From JAPLKX01 sp035530195 (lineage in GTDB: Bacteria > Hydrogenedentota > Hydrogenedentia > Hydrogenedentales > SLHB01), in the NCBI GenBank assembly GCA_035530195.1, contig DATKVG010000030.1:1-33362 (forward strand): 33,362 nt of DNA, in the 5' to 3' direction. Below are positions 14,441 through 21,940 of the stretch, in pieces. A model generated the notes under the pieces. The model saw nothing but the letters and a program-made list of their open reading frames with translations, was not told where the DNA came from and searched no databases. Position 1 is the first letter of the stretch. The number at the start of each line of letters is the position of its first letter. A program made the translations under genes and the position numbers.

Positions 14441-15663
14441 TCTGGACCTTCTTCGAGTGCGACGTTTTCCGATTCTGCCTGCGTAACGGCGCGCGCCACG
14501 TCGGTTGTTTCGGCGCGCGTGAACGTGCAGACGGAATACACCACCACTCCGCCATTCTTGCAGAGATCCACCGCGGATCGCAAAAGTTCCAATTGGAGCG
14601 CGGCGAGCCGGGCCGGGGCGTCCGGCTGCGCCCGCCATTTCAGGTCGGGATGGCGGCGCAACGTCCCCAGCCCGGTGCACGGCGCGTCCACCAGCACGCG
14701 GTCAAACCCCTGCCGCAACGGCGGTTTTGTGCCGTCGCCGCAAACGGGATACACGCGCTCGATCCCGAGGCGGGCGGCGTTTTGGCGCACCAGCCCCAGT
14801 TTTCCTGGGTGGATGTCCATGGCGATCACGCGGGCCGCGTCGCCGGTTAGCTGCGCCAGGTGTGTCGATTTCGTGCCCGGCGCCGCGCAAAGATCTAATA
14901 CGCGATCCCCCGCATTTGGTTCCAACAGGTGCGGCGGCAACATGGACGCCGCGTCCTGCACGATGAAATCGCCCTCGCTGAACCGTTTCGACCGCGCGGG
15001 CGGCGGGCCCGCCAGCAGCGTCAGTTCTTCCGGGACAGGGGTTCGCTTGACGGCCACCGGTTCTTTCTCGTTGAACGCCGCGAGTAGCGCCTCGACGTTC
15101 GTGCGCAGCGTGTTGACCCGGATCGTGGTGGGCGCCTCGGTGTTTGACGCGATGCAGATGGCCTCCGCCCGTTCTTCGCCGAACTCGTCGATCCAATTGC
15201 GCACAAGCCACTCGGGCATCGAGCAACGAACCGACAGATGCCGGACCACGTCTTCTTCGCGCGGCGGCAGGTCTACGTCCTCCAGCTTTTGCGGCACTTT
15301 CCGCAGCACCGCGTTGGCCACCCGCGCCGTCCCCGCATGGCCGCGGTACCGCGCCAACTCGACGCTGGTGTGGACCATCGCCGGGAACGTCACCTGGTTG
15401 AGAAACAGCGCCTGGAACACGCCCAGCCGCAACACCACCAGGACCGGGCGCGGCAACTGATCGAGCGGCTGGTGCAACCGGGCCGCCAGCACGTAATCGC
15501 AAAGCGTCTTGTGCCGGGTCGTGCCGTACACAAGCTGCGTCAGGAACCGCCGGCCGCGTTCGCTGACGTCCGCCCGTTGCAGCGCTTTGTCCAGGACGAT
15601 ATTGAGGTAGGCGCCCTCGAAAAACACCCGCAGCAACACGTCCACCGCCGTGTTGCGCACCAT
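14338..15663 (-). CDS. rsmB: 16S rRNA (cytosine(967)-C(5))-methyltransferase
   Basis: Forms m5C967 in 16S rRNA. 441 residues: an N-terminal NusB-like RNA-binding domain (about 1-140, with RRFLTQLVYGTTRHKTLCDYVL) and a C-terminal Rossmann methyltransferase. Methyltransferase motifs are the SAM site VLDLCAAPGTKSTHLAQL, VLVDAPCTGLGTLRRHPDLKW with the proton-handling Cys in motif IV, and VVYSVCTFTRAET with the nucleophile Cys in motif VI. It ends in GFFLMRLRK. I start at ATG 15663 (MVRNTAVDVLLRVF), where homology begins; no strong Shine-Dalgarno is visible. Upstream in-frame codons fall in a palindromic repeat. Its last 103 bp overlap the PASTA gene. Confidence 0.94.
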   Translation of the reverse strand: MVRNTAVDVLLRVFFEGAYLNIVLDKALQRADVSERGRRFLTQLVYGTTRHKTLCDYVLAARLHQPLDQLPRPVLVVLRLGVFQALFLNQVTFPAMVHTSVELARYRGHAGTARVANAVLRKVPQKLEDVDLPPREEDVVRHLSVRCSMPEWLVRNWIDEFGEERAEAICIASNTEAPTTIRVNTLRTNVEALLAAFNEKEPVAVKRTPVPEELTLLAGPPPARSKRFSEGDFIVQDAASMLPPHLLEPNAGDRVLDLCAAPGTKSTHLAQLTGDAARVIAMDIHPGKLGLVRQNAARLGIERVYPVCGDGTKPPLRQGFDRVLVDAPCTGLGTLRRHPDLKWRAQPDAPARLAALQLELLRSAVDLCKNGGVVVYSVCTFTRAETTDVARAVTQAESENVALEEGPEWFRQWQISPGQYRILPEKGGLDGFFLMRLRKRC

Positions 15664-15696
15664 ATCGACATCGTGTTTCACATTTAGTCTCGTGCT

Positions 15697-15778
15697 TTTT
15701 GTAGTGCGGCCGCTCTCAGCGCAGTTGCCGTCACCTTTGGATAGCGGCCAACGCGCAAGCAAGCTTGCGCACTCCAAA
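15697..15778. repeat. MITE-like palindromic element with TTTTGGAGTGCG ends
   Basis: The ends TTTTGTAGTGCG (15697-15708) and CGCACTCCAAAA (15767-15778) are inverted copies over 12 bp with one mismatch. Inside is the palindrome GCGCAAGC-AA-GCTTGCGC. A related sequence GGAGTGCGGCCGCTCTC recurs at 28251. It lies 33 bp upstream of rsmB. Confidence 0.7.
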
Positions 15779-15799
15779 ATGCCTCGGCATGTTTCAACG

Positions 15800-15823
15800 T
15801 TGTGGTGCCGGCGTCTCGCCTAC
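15800..15823. repeat. Solitary arm of the GTGCAGGCGGGACGCC palindrome family
   Basis: TTGTGGTGCCGGCGTCTCGCC... matches the right arm of the element at 12576-12603 with a few changes. No partner arm is found nearby, so it is probably a decayed copy. Confidence 0.6.
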
Positions 15824-16132
15824 GACCCGCGGTGGGGTCGAACTCCTGCTCGCCTCTGGAGTTTCTACATTATCACGCCGCTGCGGTGCGAGCCAAGTGG
15901 TCTAACGAAATGTTGATTCCCAGCGGGATGATCATTTCTGGATGTTGGCGCCTTTCTTCTCTAAGCAGCGTGATGAGATCGAGGCGCGAGGGTCTTTGGG
16001 CCTTTCGTCTCCACGTGCGTAGCCTGGCGTAATCATCAGTTCTTGGTGGCCCGAAAGTGAGTAGTGCGACGAGCAGAAGAGCGAAACCATGCTGGCGGCA
16101 GCCGCACGGTGTACAACTGCAACTTGTTTAAG
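15824..16132. other. Non-coding spacer between rsmB and cmk, nothing recognised
   Basis: About 310 bp between the palindromic repeats and the cmk promoter. Short open frames on both strands have no recognisable family, no convincing ribosome site and unclear codon pattern. They might be the remains of a decayed gene; I cannot assign them. Confidence 0.5.
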
Positions 16133-16161
16133 TTGAGGCGTGTGCCGGGGCATGGTAGTAT
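16133..16161 (+). promoter_or_regulatory. Possible sigma-70-type promoter for cmk-recJ
   Basis: TTGAGG (16133-16138) and TAGTAT (16156-16161) are separated by 17 bp, 25 bp upstream of the cmk ATG. Both boxes match the consensus at four of six positions. Confidence 0.4.
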
Positions 16162-16186
16162 TTCGTTGGAATGAGGCGGAACTGGC

Positions 16187-16867
16187 ATGGACTCTGAGCG
16201 TATTACGGAAGTTGTAGCCATAGACGGCCCTGCGGGTGCGGGAAAAAGCACGGCGGCGCGGCGGCTGGGGAAGTTGCTGGGATTCGCGTTTCTAGACACG
16301 GGGGCGATGTACCGGGCCGCGACGTGGCGCGCACTCGATCGGGGCGTTGACCTGGACAATCACGCCGCCCTGGCCGGGTCGACTCAGCAGATGGACCTCC
16401 GGATCGACGAGTCCGACGGCAAACAAACCGTGCTCGTGGACGGGCGCGACGTAACCGAGGCGATCCGATCGCAGGAAGTTACGAAGGAGATTTATCGGCT
16501 GGATTCGATTCCAGAAATCCGGGCGCACCTAGTCGAGTTGCAGCGGCATGTGGCGTCTCTCCGGCCAACGGTAGCCGAAGGGCGCGACATGGGCACCGTG
16601 GTGTTCCCGCGGGCGAAATGCAAGTTTTATATCGAGGCGTCGCTGGATGAACGTGCGCGGCGGCGGTTTGAAGAACTGCGAACCAACGGGATAGAAGTCG
16701 ATTTTCAGGCGTTGCGCGACGAAATCGAGAGCCGCGACCTTAAGGCGATGACGCGGGCCATCTCGCCGTTGCGGCCCGCCGACGACGCGGTGCGGATCGA
16801 CACGACGCACATGACGCTCGAGCAAGTGGTGGACCAAATGGCCGCGCTGGCGCGGTCGGTGTTTTAG
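16187..16867 (+). CDS. cmk: Cytidylate kinase
   Basis: Phosphorylates CMP and dCMP with ATP for nucleotide and DNA synthesis. 226 residues, as usual. Evidence is the Walker A GPAGAGKST (14-22), FLDTGAMYRAATWRAL (nucleotide-binding), DGRDVTEAIRSQEV, VAEGRDMGTVVFPRAKCKFYIEAS, the LID region ERARRRFEEL, and the C-terminal DDAVRIDTTHMTLEQVVDQM. The ATG is preceded by GAGGCGG. It is separated from recJ by only 2 bp, so the two are translated from one message. Confidence 0.97.
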   Translation: MDSERITEVVAIDGPAGAGKSTAARRLGKLLGFAFLDTGAMYRAATWRALDRGVDLDNHAALAGSTQQMDLRIDESDGKQTVLVDGRDVTEAIRSQEVTKEIYRLDSIPEIRAHLVELQRHVASLRPTVAEGRDMGTVVFPRAKCKFYIEASLDERARRRFEELRTNGIEVDFQALRDEIESRDLKAMTRAISPLRPADDAVRIDTTHMTLEQVVDQMAALARSVF

Positions 16868-16869
16868 CG

Positions 16870-18585
16870 ATGCCGCCGCAAGCGCGCGCGTGGTCCGTTG
16901 CGCAAGAGGACCGCAAGGGTTCGAGTGACCTGGCGGCGTCGCTGGGCATCCCGCGGATAGCGGCCCACCTCCTGATGGTGCGGGGCATCACCACCAACGA
17001 ACAGGGCCGGCGATTCTTGCTGCCGGCGCTCGATCACATCTCGGACCCGTTTTTGCTCACGGACATGCGCGCCGCGGTGGACCGGATCGCGATTGCGCGG
17101 TCGCGGGGCGAGTTTGTGCAGGTGTTCGGCGACTACGACGTCGATGGGATCGCCGGGACGTGCATTCTGGTGAACGCGCTGCGGCGGTTCGGCATCGAGC
17201 GTTCCGCCTACGGCATGCCGAGCCGGCTGACCGAAGGCTACGGCTTGATGGCGGAGCACGTCGAAAACGCGCGTAACGCCGGCGTGGACTTGATCATCAC
17301 GGTCGACAACGGGATCAACGCGCGTGAGGCTGCCCGGGCCGCCCGCGCCGCGAACATCGACTTGATCGTGACCGACCACCATCAAATCGACGGCGAATCG
17401 CCGGACGCGGCCGCCATAGTCAATCCGAAGCGGGAGCAGCTGGATTGCGGATCGGCGGACGCTTCGGGCGCGACGGTGGCATTCAAGCTGGCGTGGGCGT
17501 TGACGGGCGAGATCCGCGATCTGGACCTCGCGGCGCTCGGGACCGTGGCGGACGTGGTGCCGCTGCGGGGCGAGAACCGGGCGCTGGTGGCGATGGGGCT
17601 CGATGCGATGATACGGGAGCCGCGGATCGGGCTGGTGGCGCTGGCAATGAGCGCCGGGTTCGACATCAGCGAGGTAACGGCGGAGAAGATCGCATTTCAA
17701 CTTGCCCCACGCCTCAACGCGGCGGGCAGATTAGGCAACGGCTTGATTCCGCTCGAATTGCTGCTGACAACATCGGTACGCGAGGCGGCCCGGATGGCTG
17801 CCGAACTGTCCGAAGCGAATCGCCAGCGGCGGGAGATCGAAAAAGACATTTACGATGAGGCGGTTTGCGCGATTGAATCGTTGGGGCCCGTTGGGCCGGC
17901 GATTGTGCTTGCGAGCCGGAGCTGGCACGCAGGCGTGATCGGGATTGTGGCGTCGCGGCTGCTTCATTTGTATCACCGGCCGGTGGTGCTGATTTCGGTG
18001 GACGAGAAGGGGCTGGGCCGTGGTTCAGGCCGGAGCAGCAACTCGTTTGACCTGGCGGGTGCGCTGGGCGCTTGCCGGGACACGTTGATCCGGTTCGGCG
18101 GCCACCATGCGGCGGCGGGGCTGGCGGTGGATGCAGAAAACCTGGATGCGTTTCGCGCGGCGTTCGAGGCGGAAGCCGCGCGGCGGCTCGAGGGGATGGA
18201 CGAGGCGGCGCCGCCACTCGAGATCGACGCGCTGGTCTCGCTGAGCGAACTCGACCCGCAACTCGTCAAGACGCTCGACCAACTCGAGCCGTTCGGCTGC
18301 ATGAACCCGATGCCGGTGTTCTGCTGCCACGGGGTGACGCTGCTGCCGCAGTCGCTGCGGGAGTTGACGGGTGGCCACGTCAAGTTTGTAGTGCGCCAGG
18401 GCGTGAAGACGATGGCGGCAGTCGGATTTCGGATGGCGGACACGATTCCGCCGGGGATCGAAGGGCAAGACATCGACATCGCGTTTACGCCCCGGTTCAA
18501 CACGTGGCGCGGCGAAACCTCGATCCAACTCATTCTCAGGGATGTACGAGCCGGCGCCGCACCCGGCCAGAATGTTCACCTTTAG
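16870..18585 (+). CDS. recJ: Single-stranded-DNA-specific 5'-3' exonuclease RecJ
   Basis: Resects 5' ends in recombination and mismatch repair. 571 residues, typical length. The DHH phosphoesterase motifs are in order: FGDYDVDG (86-93), TVDNGINA (145-152), VTDHHQID (168-175, the DHH signature) and LGTVADVVPL. The DHHA1 domain has SWHAGVIGIVASRLL, GSGRSSNSFDLAGAL and RFGGHHAAAGLAV, and a C-terminal OB-like region follows. It starts 2 bp after cmk. A strong ribosome site is not evident at the start, consistent with translational coupling. Confidence 0.96.
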   Translation: MPPQARAWSVAQEDRKGSSDLAASLGIPRIAAHLLMVRGITTNEQGRRFLLPALDHISDPFLLTDMRAAVDRIAIARSRGEFVQVFGDYDVDGIAGTCILVNALRRFGIERSAYGMPSRLTEGYGLMAEHVENARNAGVDLIITVDNGINAREAARAARAANIDLIVTDHHQIDGESPDAAAIVNPKREQLDCGSADASGATVAFKLAWALTGEIRDLDLAALGTVADVVPLRGENRALVAMGLDAMIREPRIGLVALAMSAGFDISEVTAEKIAFQLAPRLNAAGRLGNGLIPLELLLTTSVREAARMAAELSEANRQRREIEKDIYDEAVCAIESLGPVGPAIVLASRSWHAGVIGIVASRLLHLYHRPVVLISVDEKGLGRGSGRSSNSFDLAGALGACRDTLIRFGGHHAAAGLAVDAENLDAFRAAFEAEAARRLEGMDEAAPPLEIDALVSLSELDPQLVKTLDQLEPFGCMNPMPVFCCHGVTLLPQSLRELTGGHVKFVVRQGVKTMAAVGFRMADTIPPGIEGQDIDIAFTPRFNTWRGETSIQLILRDVRAGAAPGQNVHL

Positions 18586-18606
18586 CATCAGGGTCCGCGA
18601 ATAGAG

Positions 18607-18612
18607 TAAAAT
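18607..18612 (+). promoter_or_regulatory. Possible -10 box for a leaderless ABC-operon transcript
   Basis: TAAAAT lies 7 bp upstream of the ATG at 18620, so transcription would begin at or next to the start codon. No Shine-Dalgarno is visible before this ATG (CCCCCTT), which fits a leaderless message. A -35 box is not obvious. Confidence 0.35.
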
Positions 18613-18619
18613 CCCCCTT

Positions 18620-19519
18620 ATGGCTGTGTGCATTCAGACGGTTGAACTTGTCAAGCGTTATGGGTCGACGCTGGCGGTGGATCGTCTGAACCTCGAGGTG
18701 CAGGCGGGCGAGGTGCTGGGGTTGCTGGGACCGAACGGCGCGGGGAAAAGCACGACGATCGGGATGCTGGCCGGGCTTATCCGTCCCACATCAGGCTCGG
18801 TTTCGGTTTTTGGGAAGGATTTGCGCCGCCATTTTCTCGAGATCATGTCGCGGATAGGCGTGGTTTGCGAGCGCCCGGCGTTTTACGGCCATTTGTCGGC
18901 GCGGGAGAACCTGCTGATCCTGGCGCGGCTGGCCCGGCGTGAAGTGACGGTTGACAAGCCTCTTGACCGGGTGGGCCTGCTGGACGTGGCGAGCAAGAAG
19001 GTGCAGACGCTGTCGATGGGAATGCGGCAACGGCTCGGGCTTGCGCAGGCGTTGCTGCTCGAGCCGGAACTGTTGATACTCGACGAGCCGGCAAACGGGC
19101 TGGACCCCGAAGCGACGCGGGAAATGCTCGGGTTGCTGCGCCAATTGGCGAACGAGGCGCACGTCACGATAGTGTTCTCGAGCCACATGCTGCACGACGC
19201 TGAAGAATTGTGCGACCGCGTGGCCATTATCAACAAAGGGCGCCTCATCACGTGCGACAGAACCGACGCCCTGCTTTCCTACGACCAGACACATGCGGAG
19301 GTTCTGATCGACACGGCGGAAGCCGCCGCCAAACGGCTGGTGGACATGGCGTGGGTGGTGTCGGTGGAGGCGCGGCCGGGCCGGCTTGACGTGGTGTTGC
19401 GCGACGCCAACATTCACCAGCTCAACTCGTTCCTGCTCAACACCGGCTATCACGTGGCCGGCATTATGCCGCGCCGCAGAACCCTGCAGGACTACTTCCT
19501 CAAGGTGCTTAATTCATGA
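18620..19519 (+). CDS. ABC transporter ATP-binding protein
   Basis: The ATPase subunit that powers the adjacent ABC-2 permease; cytoplasmic, membrane-associated. 299 residues. Walker A GPNGAGKST (37-45), signature LSMGMRQ (131-137), Walker B LLILDEP (151-157) and the switch histidine in FSSHM are all present, so it should be active. The last 80 residues form the C-terminal extension typical of drug/gliding-type ABC-2 ATPases (VLIDTAEAAAKRLVDMAWV, ending RRRTLQDYFLKVLNS). Its TGA overlaps an ATGATG, first in a chain of identical junctions. Its final 15 codons are duplicated 92 bp downstream. It may be transcribed separately from recJ, 34 bp upstream. Confidence 0.95.
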   Translation: MAVCIQTVELVKRYGSTLAVDRLNLEVQAGEVLGLLGPNGAGKSTTIGMLAGLIRPTSGSVSVFGKDLRRHFLEIMSRIGVVCERPAFYGHLSARENLLILARLARREVTVDKPLDRVGLLDVASKKVQTLSMGMRQRLGLAQALLLEPELLILDEPANGLDPEATREMLGLLRQLANEAHVTIVFSSHMLHDAEELCDRVAIINKGRLITCDRTDALLSYDQTHAEVLIDTAEAAAKRLVDMAWVVSVEARPGRLDVVLRDANIHQLNSFLLNTGYHVAGIMPRRRTLQDYFLKVLNS

Positions 19520-19613
19520 TGGCAACGAGCCGAATCTGGAGCGAACTTAGCATAGTGCGGCGGCGCCGCAGAACCCTACAGGACTACTTCCTCAAGGTGC
19601 TCAACTCATGATG
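19471..19613 (+). repeat. 51-bp direct repeat of the ATPase 3' end plus start codons
   Basis: Copies at 19471-19521 and 19563-19613 begin GCGCCGCAGAACCCT and end TCATGATG. They differ at three positions only. All three are synonymous third-codon changes in the ATPase frame (CTG/CTA, CTT/CTC, AAT/AAC). This indicates that both copies were once translated as ATPase C-termini. Confidence 0.95.
19516..19611 (+). pseudogene. Chimeric remnant: permease N-terminus fused to ATPase C-terminus
   Basis: A 31-codon frame starts at the ATGATG overlapping the ATPase stop. It reads MMATSRIWSELSIVRR, resembling the first residues of an ABC-2 permease such as the one that follows (MMRARAAMGRIWNAYKVEL). It then reads directly into RRRTLQDYFLKVLNS, identical to the end of the ATPase. 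Its TGA in turn overlaps the ATGATG of the intact permease. The simplest history is an ancestral ATPase-permease-ATPase-permease array in which a deletion joined early permease 1 to late ATPase 2. It may still be translated as a coupling peptide; function is unlikely. Confidence 0.7.
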
Positions 19614-20417
19614 CGCGCGCGCGCGGCAATGGGCCGGATTTGGAACGCCTACAAGGTGGAGCTCACCAAAGCGGGGCGGAGCCGGTACACGTGGCTGTTG
19701 CCGCTGCTGCTGATCGCCGCGGTTTGCCTGATGCCGCTGATGCAGCCGCTTGCGCGCGACGGCGCCGCCGATTACCGGTTTGTAGCGTACGCGACGCGCG
19801 CGGCCGTGAACATCCTTGGCCTGATCATGCTGGTGGCGTATTCAGCGGCCCTGGTCTCGGCGGAGCTGGGCAGCGGGACCGCGTGCATGTCGCTGCTCCG
19901 TCCGCTGCACCGTCACGAGTTTGTCGCGGCGAAATTGTTGCTGGCCTTTACGTACGCGGCTCTGATAGGCGTGATCGCGGGCGTGGCATCGTGGGTCGTG
20001 GCGGCGCTATTCGGCGATCTGACGGGTGTCAGTTACGGTGGCGAAGCCGTTTACTCGAACCTGAGCATGGTTTGCGCGTACCTGCTGGGGCTGGTGCTGG
20101 CCCTTTTCCCGCTGTGCTCTTCGGCGGCGTACGGCGTGATGGTGTCGTCAATGACGCGCAGTACGGGCGCGGCGGTGGGCAGCGCGGTGGGCATATGGGT
20201 TTTGCTCGATGTAGTCAAATACCCGCTGCGGATCGCGCCGTTCCTGTTTTCGAGCTGGATCGAGGCGCCCTGGAACGTGTTTGTGGGGCGGGCGGACGGC
20301 CTGGATCCCGAGTGGATGCCGGACGCGGCGCTGACCGTTGTGGTGTCGCTGGTGTGGACGGCCGTATTTTCGGTGGCAGCGGCGTTTTCCGTTTCGCGGC
20401 GGAACCTTCAGCCATGA
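19608..20417 (+). CDS. ABC-2 type transporter permease
   Basis: Membrane subunit for the ATPase upstream. 269 residues with about six hydrophobic helices: near 29-47, 66-88, 109-135, 152-177, 183-203 and 237-260. The ABC-2 layout is visible in the N-terminal amphipathic RIWNAYKVELTKAGRSRYTW, and in AELGSGTACMSLLRPLHRHEFVAAKLL between helices 2 and 3, the coupling region of this family. The substrate is unknown. The ATGATG start overlaps the stop of the remnant frame, and its own TGA overlaps the ATGATG of the first FG-GAP gene, so expression is probably coupled through the operon. Confidence 0.9.
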   Translation: MMRARAAMGRIWNAYKVELTKAGRSRYTWLLPLLLIAAVCLMPLMQPLARDGAADYRFVAYATRAAVNILGLIMLVAYSAALVSAELGSGTACMSLLRPLHRHEFVAAKLLLAFTYAALIGVIAGVASWVVAALFGDLTGVSYGGEAVYSNLSMVCAYLLGLVLALFPLCSSAAYGVMVSSMTRSTGAAVGSAVGIWVLLDVVKYPLRIAPFLFSSWIEAPWNVFVGRADGLDPEWMPDAALTVVVSLVWTAVFSVAAAFSVSRRNLQP

Positions 20418-21940
20418 TGGCGGCGCTGCAAATCCTGGTGGTTGGCGCTGTCACGTTCGTCGTGCAAGACCTGGCCGATCTCAGCGTTGATGTAGCCTCA
20501 GGCGAACCCGGATTCACGTACCGGCTCGCGGATCTCGACGACAACGGCCAGCAGGACCTGATCCTGCCTTCGGGGGTGTATTTCCAGCATAACGGGTCCT
20601 TTTCTGATTTGATGAAGGCGCCGAGCCCCGCGGCGGATGCGCCCGCCGCGTGCGACGTCTGGAACGACACGCTGTACCTGCGTTTGCCCGACCGTCTCCA
20701 AAAAGTCCGGTGGGAGGGCAAGACGTGGAGCATCGAAACGGATCAACCCGTGTCGTGGCCCGACCCCGGCGGCCAGATGCTGCTGTCGATGTACGCCGAG
20801 CCGCCGGGATTGCGGTTCGAGCGGTTTCTGCACGACGTCGACCGCAACGGCGCGCCCGAAATCGTCGTTCCCAACGAGCGGGGCCTGTCGGTTTTCCACA
20901 CCGGCGCGGACGGCGCCTACCAGAAGGCGGCCGAGTTCGACGTGTTTCCACCGCTTCAGTTGGCGCGGGTCGAGGGCCGCCGGCTTTGGCCGGAGAACGA
21001 GCGGCGGATATCGTTTCCGGCGCGGACGATGAACTGCCGGTACAACGTCAACGGTAACGAAATTGCCGTCGTCACCCGGGAAGACGCGCACGGAGACGTG
21101 CGGCACGGAGACGTGCGTCGCCCGACCATGACGCGGGGGACGCTGGCCCGGTATCGCGTGAGACGTTTCACGATCGACACCGACGAGTTGCAGATTGTTT
21201 CGGCCGAGACGCGCGAAGAATTCACCGAGCCGTTTCCGCCACACCTTCAGTTCGCCCGCCTCAACGACGACAGCATCGTCGACATCGCGGGCGGCGACTG
21301 GCAGGTGGCTCAATCGTCGCCGCTGCCGATGCCTATTTACGAAACGCGGGCATCGACCGACGGCGGCAAAACGTTCAGGACGATCCGTGTAACGGGTTTC
21401 CGGCCGCACCAGTCGTTCATCGACGTCAACCACGACGGCAAGACCGACATGGTGACGGAATCGACGGGCCTTTTTGATGGGGGCGTGCGGGAGTCATTGG
21501 GCCGGTTCTGCACATCTCCGGAACTGCGCCACACGGTCAGAGTCTATTTGCAAGACGGCTCCGGCCGGTTCGCGCAAAAGGCCGATCTGTCGGGCGTGTT
21601 TTACATCCAATTGGAGGCGGCTCCGATCCGCGGCGGGATCATGTTCAACCGGTACCAGGCGGGCGAGTTGTTCAACCTCACCGGCGACTTTAACGGCGAC
21701 GGCAGAAACGATGCGCTGGTGCAGGACAGGCCGGGCCGGCTCGCGCTCTACCTCGGGAGATCGGACGGATTCGACAGCCGCCCGTGCGCTTCGCTTTCGA
21801 TCGGGAGCCTGAACCGGTTCACGGTGGCCGACTATAACGGCGACGGGCGTGCGGACATTGCGGCGCATTGGTACAACGCGGATGAACCCGCGGCGGAGTT
21901 AAAAACTAAACTGTATCTGACGCGGGAGGGCGGGGCATGA
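20414..21940 (+). CDS. FG-GAP/VCBS-repeat beta-propeller protein, probably exported (first of pair)
   Basis: 508 residues. A hydrophobic N-terminus (MMAALQILVVGAVTFVV) probably directs export. At least five calcium-binding propeller loops of the DxDxDGxxD type are spaced through the protein: LADLDDNGQQDLILPSG (from about 38), DVDRNGAPEIVVPNERG, IDVNHDGKTDMVTESTG (about 337), GDFNGDGRNDALVQ (about 425) and ADYNGDGRADIAAHWY (about 473). FG-GAP propellers mostly mediate adhesion or ligand binding. The start is the ATGATG overlapping the permease stop; the frame is open far upstream, but there it only shadows the permease. The operon position suggests it is a cargo or an accessory of the transporter; no enzymatic motif is seen. 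Confidence 0.85.
   Translation: MMAALQILVVGAVTFVVQDLADLSVDVASGEPGFTYRLADLDDNGQQDLILPSGVYFQHNGSFSDLMKAPSPAADAPAACDVWNDTLYLRLPDRLQKVRWEGKTWSIETDQPVSWPDPGGQMLLSMYAEPPGLRFERFLHDVDRNGAPEIVVPNERGLSVFHTGADGAYQKAAEFDVFPPLQLARVEGRRLWPENERRISFPARTMNCRYNVNGNEIAVVTREDAHGDVRHGDVRRPTMTRGTLARYRVRRFTIDTDELQIVSAETREEFTEPFPPHLQFARLNDDSIVDIAGGDWQVAQSSPLPMPIYETRASTDGGKTFRTIRVTGFRPHQSFIDVNHDGKTDMVTESTGLFDGGVRESLGRFCTSPELRHTVRVYLQDGSGRFAQKADLSGVFYIQLEAAPIRGGIMFNRYQAGELFNLTGDFNGDGRNDALVQDRPGRLALYLGRSDGFDSRPCASLSIGSLNRFTVADYNGDGRADIAAHWYNADEPAAELKTKLYLTREGGA

Noticed and set aside
15664..15777. N-terminal extension of RsmB
   Set aside because: These codons translate the palindromic element at 15697-15778; family homology begins at ATG 15663.
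19640..20413. Long upstream extension of the first FG-GAP gene overlapping the permease
   Set aside because: It is the out-of-frame reading of the permease; the ATGATG at 20414 fits the junction pattern of the operon.
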